Below, in pieces: positions 35,352 through 46,557 of a stretch of 64,000 nucleotides of DNA. A program made the translations under genes and the position numbers. Origin of the DNA: Persicaria tinctoria (lineage: Eukaryota > Streptophyta > Magnoliopsida > Caryophyllales > Polygonaceae); the NCBI GenBank assembly GCA_037127255.1, contig JBANSL010000004.1:23629967-23693966 (forward strand), given 5' to 3'. Positions within the stretch are counted from its first letter, which is position 1; each line of letters starts with the position of its first letter. Below the pieces are notes generated by a model, which was not told where the DNA came from, ran no database searches, and saw nothing but the letters and a program-made list of their open reading frames with translations.

Positions 35352-38300
35352 AACCCCCGCAGTCGAAACGGGAGGGGTCCGTACAGTGAGACTGGAACGA
35401 AAATCAATGAACAATTGTCTAGGCAAACCCTTGGTGAATATATCAGCGTACTGATAAGAGGACGGGACATGTAGAACGCGGACATGTCCAATGGCAACCT
35501 TGTCCCTGACGAAGTGGAGATCAAGCTCAATGTGCTTCGTGCGTTGATGCTGGACTGGGTTGCTAGCCAGGTAGACGGCGGAAACGTTGTCAGTGTAGAC
35601 CAGAGTGGCCTTCTGCAAGGGGCAACGTAGCTCAAGCAGGAGATTGCGCTGGAGCGAGACAACGTTGGCAACACCCCTGTATTCGGCTTCAGCGCTGGAG
35701 CGAGACACGACGGACTGACGCTTGGCTGACCAAGACACAAGAGTGTCATTGAGGAAGACACAGTAACCAGACGTGGAGCGACGTGTGTCTGGACAACAAC
35801 CCCAATCCGCATCAGTGTAAGCCACAAGATCAAGGTTAGAAGAAGGAGTGATGGTGGTGCCGAGCTCGAGGGTGCCGCTGATTTACTGAATGATCCGCTT
35901 CAAAGCCTGAAAGTGAGGCTCCCTAGGGGCATGCATAAACAAGCATATCTGCTGAACAACGTAACTGATATCAGGCCTGGTGAAAGTGAGGTACTGAAGA
36001 GCACCAGCGAGGCTCCTGTACAATGTTGGATCGTCAACCAAAGGACCAGAATGAGCACTGAGCTTGTTGGACTTATCGACTGGGGTTGCGACGGGATTAC
36101 AGTTGATCATCTTGGCCCGAGCAACAATCTCAGCAGCATACTTGCTTTGTGAGAGAAACAGACCAGACGCATGCCGCTGAACAGCAACTCCCAAGAAGTA
36201 AGACAGCTGACCCAGATCAGACATGGCGAATTCCGCACTTAACCGTGAGATGATGGACGTCCGAAGAGCATCAGAAGAGGCAGTGAGAATGATGTCGTCA
36301 ACATAAAGCAACAAGAAAGCCAAGTCCGAGCCTCTGCGATAGATAAACAGAGACGAATCCGAACGGCTGCCAGTGAAACCCAAACAGAGCAGATGAGAGG
36401 CAAAACGCTAGAACCATGCCCGCGGAGCCTGTTTGAGACCATAGAGAGAGCGCTTGAGGAGACAGACATGCTTTGGACGCTCAACATCAGCAAACCCCGG
36501 CGGCTGAAACATGTAGACCGTCTCATTCAGATGACCATGCAAAAAGGCGTTCTTGACATCTAACTGATGGATGGCCCAATTGCGCGAAAGAGCTAGACTC
36601 AGGACTACCCGGATAGTGGCAGGCTTGACCACGGGGTTGAAGGTCTCATCACAATCAATACCTGCCTGCTGAGATCTACCGTTCACCACAAGACGGGCCT
36701 TGTAGCGCTCCAACGTCCCATCAGAGCGGAACTTGTGACGAAAGAGCCACATACAGCGAATGACGTTCGCCTCAGGAGGGCGAGGAACAAGAACCCAAGT
36801 ACCATTCTTCGTAAGGGCCTTGTATTCGTCGAGCATAGCCGCCTGCCAATTCGGGTCGAGGAGGGCTGTTTTGTGGGAGGTGAGAACGGGGGAGAGGGAG
36901 GTCTGGGTGGAGGCAGAGGGTGAATGGGAGTCGGGAAGGACGGGGGTAAGAGGGGCTAAGCAAGGGGAAGAGGCGGCGGGCGGATCAAATGCGGCGAGGG
37001 TTGCGGCGGGCGCCGCAAGGCTTGCGGTGGGCGCCGCCAGGGAGGGGTTATGGGCGGTGGGCGCCGCAAGGCCTCTGGCGGGCGCCGCATGACCTACGGC
37101 GGGCGCCGCATGACATGCGGCGGCCGTCGCACGTAGATGAGGCGAGGTTGTTCGGCGGGGTGATGGGAGGTGGATAGCGGGGTGATGGGCGGTGGTCATG
37201 GAGACGATCTGACGGGGTCGGAAGACACCGGAGACGCTGCGGGTGTGTGGTCTGGTGGTGGGGGTTGGTGGTGGTGGTGGTGGTGGTGTAGGGGGAGAAG
37301 TAGGAGCATCGGGAGAGCTCTGGGAAAAAAGGAAGTGAGGGAATGGTGACTCAGACTCTGACGGAGACACAAGGGGTGTGGGAGACGCAAAGGGAAACTG
37401 CGACTCATCAAAGGTGACATGACGTGAGAGAATGATCTTGTGGGTCTTGGTATCGAGGCAAATGTACCCGCGATGATCAGACGGATAGCCTAGGAAGACA
37501 CATGGAGTGGAGCGCGGGTGAAGCTTGTGCGGGGCTGTGGATGACTGGTTTGGGAAACACAAGCACCCGAAGGTGCGAAGGTGATCATACCTAGGCTCGA
37601 CGTAATAAAGTGTCTGAGCTGGCGAGCGATTGTGTAGGGTAGTGGAAGGGAGAATGTTTAGGAGATAACATGTGGTGGATAAGGCGTGAGGCCAATAGGG
37701 AAGGGGAATAGATGCGTGGAAGAGGAGAGAGCGCATCATGTTGGTAATGGTTCTGATGATTCTTCCCGCCTTGCCATTCTGCTGAGAAGTATAGGGGCAA
37801 GACAAGCGATATGAGATCCCATTTGCGGCAAAGAAGGAGTGAAAGTCTTTGTTGTCAAATTCACGACCATTGTCACATTGGAAACATTTGATGGACATGT
37901 GGAATTGTGTTTTGATGTAGGTATGGAATCTGGCAAAAATAGGAAACACTTGGGACTTGAAATGCAACGGGAAGACTCATAAGTAATGAGTGTAATCATC
38001 CAGAAACAAGAGGTAGTACTTGTGACCCTCCTTGCTAGGCATGGGAGAGGTCCAAATGTCGCTGTGAATGATATCAAAGGGAGCAAGGGTAGAGGTCAAA
38101 GATCATTGGAACGGCAGTCTGGCATGTTTGCCTAGTTGGCAGGAAGAGCATAAACCAGAACGTGGGTCTTTAGTACAGGTGACAAGGTTCTGGGAACGGA
38201 GGACATCTAGAACGGCAGCGCTGGGATGGCCCAGGCGTGCATGCCACAGGCTGGACGATGATGCCGAGAGGGCGACCTGACACGACTGAATGGACGCAGG

Positions 38301-38819
38301 AGGTGGTGTGACAGGGTAGAGCTCCCCGGTGCTGTTACATCTCATGCGAGTAACCCCCGTAGTAAGATCGTTCACAGAGAAACCATAGGGATCAAACGTA
38401 AGGGAAACGTTGTTGTCAGTAGTGAACCGACGGACAGAGATAAGGTTTTTGACAATCTTTGGGGCAATAAGGACATTGTTGAGGTGTAGTGGGTGGGTTG
38501 GGGTCTGTAATTTGGCGTGGCCAATTCCCGAAGTAGCAAGACGACCACCATTTCCGACGATAATAGAGTGGGCAGGACCCTTAAAGAAAATAGATGAGAG
38601 GTTACCTGAGGAGTTCGTCATGTGGGAGGTGGCACCAATGTCCATGTACCAAGAAGAGTCTGGAGATGTCGGCTGTGTAGAGGAGAAGGCGTGATGCAGA
38701 GCTGACGGAACATAGCCTGGGTCAGGCGATGTCAGAGAGGCCTGAGGACCGACATGTCGAGGGGTAGGATATCTAGAGTATCCAGAGAAGGAGTGATGTT
38801 GGTGATCGTAGAGAGCCAT
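35349..38819 (-). pseudogene. copia-1 pol pseudogene (protease-integrase-RT-RNase H)
   Basis: One frame runs through the whole region in the order GAG-pre-integrase/protease (38819-38103), integrase and RT N-terminus (37967-36408), RT palm with Tyr-Val-Asp-Asp (36383-35883), and RNase H (35825-35349). It is broken only by four in-frame stops, near 38,101, 37,978, 36,406 and 35,881, with no net frameshift. The protease motif reads Asp-Ile-Gly instead of Asp-Thr/Ser-Gly. In integrase the third catalytic residue (normally Glu in Asn-Gly-x-x-Glu-Arg) reads Gly. It is therefore inactive at several points. A low-complexity Ala/Pro linker sits between integrase and RT at about 36,900-37,300. Confidence 0.88.
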
Positions 38820-39589
38820 GGAGACAAGTGATGTGAGCGAGGGACACTACTAAAATTCTGTTCATAGACAACGGGTATAAACCGATGTTAATAAAAAAAA
38901 AATTCAACGTGTTAGTGGGTGGTGTTAAAAATCCAAACTTTACCACATCGGTTTATACCCGATGTCTATAATGATTTATAACATTGTTTTTATTGTTGAT
39001 AACGATTTAAGTACATTGATATAATGACGTTTTTGTTGATGAACCTAATGTTAAACCATTATTTTTTTTGCATTTCTAGCCATTTAAAGGTTCGTAGGAA
39101 AACCCAAAACATCACATTAACATCGCTATTTTTTACAAACATGATGTTTTACATTAAAAAACACATCGGTTATGAATTATTCAATTTGTGCATAATTTTT
39201 TTTCATGTTTAATTTTTTATAATCTTTTATATAAATATAATGAACCACATTTAATATTTTAAAAGTCGATGTTATTTATATATTTTCAAATCATTTGTTA
39301 TATGAAAAACGATGTGTTTGTGTTTTATCACATCGTTTTATATTACAATTTTGACATATACGGGGTTTTAGAAATCGATTTGTATACCTATGATCGACGT
39401 ATCCATAAAGATAGACATCGTTTTTTCTCTCTGGAGTCCGATGTTTTTCATCAAATACACTAATCATCCAATACCCCTGTTGATCTATAATGTGACCCTG
39501 TTTTGGCTAATAGAAACTTAATTTGATTCTGAAAGACCAACGCATGCATTAAATAATAAAAAATAAACAATGTTCTTGATTGCAATAAC

Positions 39590-40970
39590 CCGTCTAAATG
39601 TCTAATATACATTGCACTACATGAATTCTATACATTGCACTCTATTCCTCCCTTTCCTGCTAGAGCTCCACAGGCTCGACCCGGATCAGAGCTGACCACC
39701 AAAGCATCGTCTTCATAAACGCGTTCACGTAGGACGGATGGTGATCAAAGGCGTCGATTGAGGCCCTCTAGAGCATCGAGGTCATGGCATCTCTGTCACA
39801 AAAGCCTGCCCCTATGGTGTTGTAAATCTATTTTGATTTAAAAAAGTAAAGTGCATTAAGAGAATCAATCAAGGAATAATACATATAATCTAAGAAAGCT
39901 AAACTCAACATCCATACATATAATCTAATTCATTTCATTTCCACACTCTTCTCTGTTCTGCTTTTTATTTCATAAAGTAGTAGAAAAATTTCGAGCCTTC
40001 ACATTTTTGTCTAGATTACATTAAGGATCAAGGGGACCTAAGAAAGCTAAGCGGTAAACAATGGTAAAAAGGACTCCCTCTCAAACAGAACCAGGTGTCA
40101 TGGTTAGTCAAGAGCAGTAAAGCCAAAATACATTACAACATGACTTAAATTTTACATACAAATGCATATTTTATCCATTTAAATATACACATGCCATCGT
40201 AAATACATGTACACAAACATAGATATATAATACATGGATACACAAGCTATAAATATGAACAAGCAGATAAATAAAACTGTGGTTCCTAGGGATTAAATTT
40301 ATGCACAATCAATTCCAATTCTAGAAAACTCGCATTCAAGAATACTTGCTTTGGTAAGAAAGCAAAGAAGAACATTTTCCAGCCAAATATATGTACCTTT
40401 CAGAAGAATACTCAGGATTTTCACCATCGCTTAAACTTGCCTGGATATTCAAACAGAATCAGTATATAATGTGGCACGGTGAACAAAGTATTCACTAAAC
40501 TCCTTTACCACAACTCACATTGAGGGATTGTTCATCGTCCTTATTGAACTCCCATATCTCCTTCTTCATATTTAGTACCTCCACATCCCATCAGTTTTTT
40601 ATACTCTATTTTAAGTTTTAACAAAACTGTGCAATTGAATCTAACGATAGAGAATGAGCAGCTCAGACCTGAAAGAGTAAAGATCCATTCACAGAACAAT
40701 AAAACGATAGATCCATTAAACAAAACAATAAACTAGAATAGATATAAAAACCCTAAACTGTGGTTCAGTTGGAAAAGCATCATAAATAAAACACATGATC
40801 GGGATAAATCAGAAAATCAACAACAGAAAAGTAGATTGCATATCTACTTTTCTGATCTGGTGAGAGAGTGGTAGGGTTTGGGGTTTTGGGAGGGAAGTGT
40901 GAGAGAGTGGTAGGGATTGGGGTTTTGGGAGAACATCGGGAGAACATCTGCACTCATAGTTTTGCTTAAC
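39590..40970. other. CACTA interior, unassigned
   Basis: A GC-richer patch at about 39,640-39,820 looks like possible captured coding sequence on the minus strand, but no family was recognised. A doubled phrase, GAGAGAGTGGTAGGG, lies at 40,861-40,917. The rest is AT-rich. Confidence 0.3.
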
Positions 40971-40976
40971 ATTATA

Positions 40977-41213
40977 CTCCCTCCGTTAATTAAAACTTGA
41001 CGTTTTACTATTCACGCACGCATTTTTAGGTGTTAAAAACTATATAAAATATCAACTTTTTTAATAATTTTTTTAAATAATATCATACTTATTACTATTA
41101 AGTATGAATTTATAAAAACAAATTTAAAAAAAAGTTAATATTTTATATAGTTTTTATCGTTCTAAAAAAGCGTGCATGAATAGTAAACGACAAGTTTTAA
41201 TTAACAGAGGGAG
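40977..41213. mobile_element. Stowaway MITE (237 bp), copy 2, inside the CACTA
   Basis: Ends are CTCCCTCCGTTAATTAAAAC and, on the other strand, CTCCCTCTGTTAATTAAAAC, flanked by TA at 40975-40976 and 41214-41215. It has the same family and exact length as the copy at 31,842-32,078. It is the innermost of four nested insertions. Confidence 0.9.
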
Positions 41214-42084
41214 TAACATATAAAGAAGGCAAAAAGTAGACATAGACAATAGATAACTGCAACGGTCAAGAATCAGATTCATATGTAAAAAGGTGTATGT
41301 ATCTCCAAATTTTAAATACACTTGTAAAGACCTTAGCAAATAAAGCAAAGGCCGGTTTGCCTGAAAAATTACCACCAATCAAGAAAGAACGAGGAGCAAT
41401 GTGCATCAAATAATGCTTGGAAATAACAGTTGTGAGTTCAGAGTTTAAAATAAAAGAACTAATAACTTACAAAAGCAGATGGCAAAACAGAAGACAACTA
41501 CCTCTATTCAGTTACCAAATAAACTGATTTCTGGTATGTTACTGCTACTATCGTGATATTTCTTACAGCGACACCGTTATGTTGATGTGAGTTATTTCTA
41601 GTAGCAGAAAGAAGCTATGCCTACAAATAAATATACAAGACAAACCTATCTTAACCTATTTTCCCCACACTAGTTGGTCAGCAATTTTGAGAAGCAATCA
41701 TGTAAATGCATCATACAGCTCTTTCAAAGTGTAAATATGATTAGAAATTGATGAATGAACAAACTAATTACTGATATAAATCATATACATAAATATCCCT
41801 AAAAAATCTGTTGCTGCTTAAAACTGCAGCAATTTTGAGTTTCCAAGGATAACGATAACAACCCTTACATGATATCAACTTCTAATTTCAAGCACGAAAT
41901 AGACATTCGACTACAAGATTCAATCGACAAGTACTGCTACTGAACATTAATAAGCATTGAAATTAGCAACTGCAAATCATAAACCATACATCTCATACAT
42001 TCAAAATTGAAGAGTTCAGCACTTCAAACCCACAAAATCTTAGGTTTCCCCCAAAAGATTGAAATGGTCAAAGAAAGTATGAAC

Positions 42085-42196
42085 CTGAGAGAGTGGAGTG
42101 AAGCCATTGAGAACGGCCAGGGCTATCATCGTTGCTGTCAAACCACCACCTGTATGATTGTCTCTTCGCCGCTTCCATCATTTCGTTTCTCTCCAT
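42085..42196 (-). pseudogene. Captured first exon resembling a KIP1/NET actin-binding domain start
   Basis: On the minus strand an ATG at 42196-42194 opens 37 codons ending at a possible donor (CTCAG|GTTCAT). The peptide has Tyr-Arg-Trp-Trp-Phe-Asp-Ser and, ten residues on, Ser-Gln-Trp-Leu-His-Ser. That matches the Trp-Trp-x-Asp-Ser ... Ser-x-Trp-Leu pattern at the start of plant NETWORKED/KIP1 proteins. No later part of such a gene is present. The match is short, so the family is tentative. Confidence 0.35.
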
Positions 42197-42379
42197 TTAA
42201 AGTTCCACTGGTAAATAACAGGACGACAGACAACAAAGATCAAAGACAAAAACTGAATCATTCTCCTTTTGGCCCTCTGATGCTGCAGCCTAATGCATAT
42301 ACACAATAAAAAAGTCGATAATAGGCAAATCTGAATAATTTTTCCATAATGGCACCATGAAGAGCGTGTGTCCTCTTAC

Positions 42380-43520
42380 CTTCATAAATACATCAATATC
42401 AGGATCAGGCTTAATGTTTGCCTCTTTCTCTCTTCTTGCCAATTCAGCTAGCATTTTTGCATATTATTTCAAACCAAGACATCTATATATTATCAATAAA
42501 TCATATGGACCTACAGATTATGATTAGCAAAGCAATCTTAAACCAGACGTACCATATCGACTACCAACCCCTTGAAACCTGGCAGAGTACGCCAAGGTTT
42601 CCCTCACAGTCAACTGTGCCAAATGTACATCATGTTGGCTGATATATGCAGCTGTTCTCTGTGGAACAAACTCATGCATCTCATGTCCATTATAAGTCAC
42701 CTTCCCGTTACACTGCAATTGCATTAAACCCAGGAAGATTCTGAGTTCCTCAAGCTGATTTTCTTCTTTAAAGAAGTGCATAAACTAAAACAGCTTGTCT
42801 ACCTTCAGTTCTTTGTCAAGTTTTCCAGCCAAGGCCAGCAACAACGTCGTCTTTCCAGAACTTGGAGGTCCTAAAAGTAAAGTCATTCTGCATATGTCAC
42901 ACAGTTATTGTATAAACAATTTGCTGCATTATATTCATTTTCTATTCAAGCTTTCAGTGAATTATCCCTTGCCTATTAGGCTTTATGATGCCGCTAACAT
43001 CGTGCTGGATGGTGAATTGTGTCTTTCTATTGGGGAGGATATGGAAAATTTTAAAGAAGCCCTGTGAAAGTGCCAAATAAACAAGTTTATCAGCAAGCCA
43101 TTGAATTGGATCTTTCTGTTGGGGGATAACTGATAAGAATCAAGATATGTTGGAGGAGAGGGTTACCTCTACAATGTCAGTGATGAAGTTGATGAATGTA
43201 GGCAAATCTCTGCTGCCAACATATGCTTCTCCCTCGACACTTAAGTGCTCGAATCTCACTTCAATTGTAGGCACTTCGATACCGACCCTGACAAGGAAAT
43301 AAATTCAGATTTCAATTTTCCCCTTTTTAATGGAAGCTTGTTTGAATCTAGACAGTCCAACAGAATCTAATCCCCAAACTCGATCGAACTCAGTCATCTT
43401 CCAAGCAAGCATAAACATAAATCATCAATTAGAATTAAAATCAAAATTACCTCTCAATTCGATTCTTGAGCTTCAACAAGAAGCGCTCGTTATCCTCTTC
43501 AGTTAAATCAAAAAGCGGAA
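42380..43520 (-). pseudogene. Captured PDR-type ABC transporter (ABCG) fragment with introns
   Basis: Five exon-like pieces lie in gene order on the minus strand: about 43520-43451, 43287-43167, 42887-42803, 42711-42553 and about 42456-42380. They encode Glu-Glu-Asp-Asn-Glu-Arg-Phe, the Val-Arg-Phe-Glu-His-Leu-Ser block, and the Walker A Gly-Pro-Pro-Ser-Ser-Gly-Lys-Thr-Thr. After that come Thr-Tyr-Asn-Gly-His-Glu-Met with Tyr-Ile-Ser-Gln-His-Asp, and Ile-Lys-Pro-Asp-Pro-Asp-Ile-Asp. This is the N-terminal part of a pleiotropic drug resistance transporter. Introns are kept, so DNA rather than mRNA was captured. The segment between blocks 2 and 3 is missing and one acceptor reads AA instead of AG, so no transporter can be made. 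Confidence 0.8.
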
Positions 43521-43677
43521 GTTAGGGTTTCGTTTGGAACTGCAGAAAAAGGGAGATTGGAAGCGAATAGGAATACGTATTCGAGCAAGAATATAGAAAA
43601 ACGAAGGAGACCGATTGTGGATCTATGAATCATGAACATGGGAAATCATTGAACGCGCGAGAGAGAAAGAGAGGTAC

Positions 43678-43765
43678 CTCTCTTCGATGTGACTGAGAAG
43701 CCGGAGCGGATTAGGGAGAAGAAGGCCTGTTTCTTCAGTCGCCGTCTCGCCGACCCTATCGCCAT
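43678..43765 (-). pseudogene. Captured first exon of an unidentified gene in the CACTA
   Basis: An ATG on the minus strand starts a short basic peptide (Met-Ala-Ile-Gly-Ser-Ala-Arg-Arg-Arg-Leu-Lys-Lys) ending at a good donor, GAG|GTACCT. It lies just upstream, in the same orientation, of the captured transporter exons, so a chimeric spliced transcript is conceivable. The donor gene was not recognised. Confidence 0.35.
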
Positions 43766-44194
43766 GAATCGCCCTACCGGCTGCTCCTCCAATTTGGGGA
43801 TTTTTTATTTTCCTCGCGTGGGTAGCAATGAATTAGGGGTATTGGGTCCTATTTTTACCGAAAATCCAAAAAGTACTTTTTTTTGGTTAAGTGTTTAGAT
43901 TTTACCGCCTAAGTGTTATAAGCGCGCTTTTAAAAAAATTTCAAAACGTCTTTTTAACATTGTCCAAAAGGTAGGACGGATGTATATACTTCCATTAACA
44001 TCGATAATTTTAAAGACGATGTTATAATAATTTTTTACATCGTGCGTTTTTCTGACCGATATAAAAGATCCGATGTCTATGAACACAATTCTAATAGTGG
44101 GAGCGAGAGAGAGACAGTGGAAGAGGATGATCGGCGACGGTGAGCCGGACAGAGGAGGCGGGAGGATCAATTTAGGGTTCCGTTAGGAAGAAAA

Positions 44195-44207
44195 GGCTGT
44201 GATACCA
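44195..44207 (-). other. copia-1 primer-binding site
   Basis: Read on the minus strand, TGGTATCACAGCC directly follows the 5' LTR. It matches the initiator-methionine tRNA primer site (TGGTATCAGAGC) used by most plant copia elements, with one difference. Confidence 0.85.
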
Positions 44208-44362
44208 TGTAGAATGATAGAATTGATGTAAAGTCCTCCTTAGGGTTTCCATTCATTGATATAACATATATATATATATATATATATATATAGGTTACAA
44301 ATGTATTGGGCCTTAATGGATATTTAACCCACTATACAATATAAGACCTATGTAATCTATCA
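44208..44362 (-). repeat. 5' LTR of copia-1
   Basis: 155 bp, TG/CA ends. It is longer than its partner at 35215-35351 mainly because of an expanded TA tract (about 44,267-44,293). Confidence 0.9.
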
Positions 44363-44603
44363 GAAATAATGAAAACTTGAGACAATCCAAATCCAAAATA
44401 AGTGAATCTCGAGAAAACCAAAACCCAAAATAAACGAAATAGGAGACAACTGAAATCCGAGACAATCGAAATCCGATACAACCGAAACTCGAACCTGACC
44501 CAACTGAATGGCCAAATTATTAGACATTACCTGAAACCCGAATGACTCAATACCCGACTAACCGAACCCGAACCTGACCTATCCCGCCCGATTGCCACCT
44601 CTA

Positions 44604-45375
44604 CCGAAAGGTAGTATATTAATATATTATGATCAAAAGGGAAACAGGGGAAAAGGATAAAAAAAAAAACTGAGTGGGAAGTGGGCACTGTATAATAAAA
44701 TGGGGAGCAATTAGGAAAAGAACTTATGCAATCCTACTCTTGAGAGGACAACTTAGGGGTGGATTGTGTTGGTTGTTGCCGCTCAATTATTTCCATGGTG
44801 CTCTTCCCCTTTTACTTTCTTCCAATCCTTTTGAGATATTTATCTATTTACTCATTTTTCAACAAGATTAAGTGAGGGCGATGAACTTGTGGTGATTTTG
44901 AGTCTTGTGTAGATTTTTAATAAAAACGAGTTCGAAAAATGCTTAATACTAAAAGTCTAAAACAGCACGAAAGTGGCACTAAGATTCTTCGATTTTGAAA
45001 CATGAAACAAGTCAAATTTCATATACCCAACCTCGATTTTGCTATTTTGAGATCTTCAATGGCAGATTCAAGCTTTGTTAATTTGAAGAGCAAGGGAGAA
45101 AGTGTTTTTTACAGACTCGTGCGGGAAATTAATGTGCAAGATTTTGGACTAAAACATCAATTATTAAAAAGGTAATGGATTAGGATATGTAATGCAAGGA
45201 TCTAGATCTGAATTTGATTTGGGTATATGACTGGTTGAATCGATTTTGTTATTCAATGTCGTCAGATGGAATTTTAAGAGGCAAAAATGTTTCAAATTTG
45301 GGTGTTATTGTTGTATTTGGGGTACTTGTAAAGAGACTGAGTGCTACACATCCGAAAAGAACACAAGAAATTTGG
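44604..45375. other. Intergenic DNA between transposon nests
   Basis: No gene or clear element boundary is recognised in this stretch. Confidence 0.4.
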
Positions 45376-45551
45376 GGTGTGTTTGGATCCCAAAATGCAT
45401 TAAATATAATGTATTATTTTTACCTCGGTTTATGTGCATGTTTGGTTGCACAATTAAAAAGTCGCAAATATCGAGGTGAAATATGTAATGTAAACAAACG
45501 AGCACATAAACCGAGGTAAAAATAATGTAATGTATTTTGGAATCCAAATAA
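45376..45551. mobile_element. Short fold-back MITE (~170 bp)
   Basis: The left arm TTTGGATCCCAAAATGCATT and the right arm, on the other strand, TTTGGATTCCAAAATACATT are inverted copies. Both continue into TTATTTTTACCTCGGTTTAT. The preceding GGTGTG on the left resembles Tourist/Harbinger-type ends. The right border and TSD are not resolved. Confidence 0.6.
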
Positions 45552-45786
45552 AAGAAGATAAATCTAAGAAAACGACGAACTTATAATTCAAATATCAGCA
45601 CGAGCTGTTGAGAATTGTGTTTTCTTGTACATTTCTTTGTTCATTTTTTGGTGGAATGCTACTTTTCGATGTGCAATTAACAACTGTCTCTTCTATATAA
45701 CTATAGATTACTTTGATGGATTCGCTCCACGTCAACTCTTATTTGATTAGCTTTTAGTGTGTTTGGTAACTGGAGCTGAATGGATA

Positions 45787-46557
45787 TGTAATGTTATGTG
45801 ATACTTTTCTATGTCTTTTATACTTGTTTTATACTTGTAATATTGTGTGTATGCTTGTAACATGTATGTATATGTTGATCATACATATTGCACATAATAG
45901 GTATATATAGTATCTATGGATGCATATATTATCTTATGCTTGACTGAGTTGTATTGAGCTATGTGAGCTTGATCCTCTAACAAGTTCATAAGATAAATAT
46001 ATGGTGTGATAATACATAGATTATATATATCATGTTATATGCTAAGTATATGTATAAAATGTAAGAGAGACTTTAAGCCTCGGATTGGGCTTTAGGCCCA
46101 TACAGAGGAAAGGCCCGTGGTTGCCGTGTGTAGTTTGAGGAGCCCAGAGCTGAGCCCGAATTCCCTTTGCTCGTTACTTGGTGGAACGCATCGTTTTATA
46201 CTTGGTTGGAGCTCTCCGGTTGACCTAGCTATAAAAGCTCTTGAGGAGCTTCTCAGACGGTGTACTGTTTTGCTCTCTCCTATCTTCATCTTCCAAAACG
46301 CTCTATAGGGTTTCTAGGGTTTTTGGTGATCCATCCCCTTGCCCGACGTTTTCCGAGCAAGAAAGTGAAGGTTGGTGGCCGACGGTGTCCTGGAGGTTCT
46401 CTGAGATCTAGCGCTCGAAGTTCTAGGTGGCAGTTCTCCGTTCCAGGCGATCTAGGGTTTGGAGATCGAAGACTTCTTCGATCTTCTGGTTCCCACACAG
46501 GGGGATTTTCTTCTCTTTTGCTTTCTGATCTCATGCATGTTTAGATCTAGGAGTTTC
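45787..46557 (+). repeat. 5' LTR of copia-3 (3' truncated)
   Basis: Homology with the 3' LTR runs from TGTAATG through GGAGTTTC and then stops, after which pol coding sequence follows. About 185 bp of LTR is missing compared with the 3' copy. Confidence 0.85.

Larger units (their letters stand above)
38845..44099. mobile_element. Non-autonomous CACTA transposon (5.26 kb) with captured exons
   Basis: Ends are CACTACTAAAATTCTGTTCA on the left and, on the other strand, CACTATTAGAATTGTGTTCA on the right. A perfect 3-bp TSD, GGA, is at 38842-38844 and 44100-44102. Subterminal copies of ACATCGGTTTATACCCGATG-like motifs in both orientations lie at 38,870-39,470 and 43,970-44,070. No TNPA/TNPD-type transposase was seen. 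The interior holds fragments of several host genes plus a Stowaway MITE, so this is a gene-capturing CACTA that depends on another copy for movement. Confidence 0.9.
35215..44362 (-). mobile_element. Ty1/copia retrotransposon (copia-1), gag-less, with nested CACTA
   Basis: Short LTRs lie at 35215-35351 and 44208-44362, both TG...CA. A perfect 5-bp TSD, GAAAT, is at 35210-35214 and 44363-44367. The primer-binding site follows the 5' LTR and a purine-rich GCGGGGG tract precedes the 3' LTR. Removing the CACTA insertion leaves only about 130 bp between the 5' LTR and the protease region, so gag is missing. The short LTRs and pol type suggest an Ale-like lineage, which is a tentative call. Confidence 0.92.
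34928..44603. mobile_element. hAT-like element split by a copia insertion
   Basis: The left end is TAGGGCTGGCAAAACCCGAC and the right end, on the other strand, is TAGAGGTGGCAATCGGGCGG. Both are hAT-type termini followed by ACCCGAA-like repeats. The halves (34928-35214 and 44368-44603) add up to about 523 bp and are separated by the copia element at 35,215-44,362. The flanking 8-mers, TTACCAGG and CCGAAAGG, do not match well, so the TSD is lost or one border is slightly wrong. Confidence 0.6.

Noticed and set aside
34920..44611. 8-bp TSD for the outer hAT-like element
   Set aside because: TTACCAGG and CCGAAAGG agree at only three positions, so no duplication is claimed.
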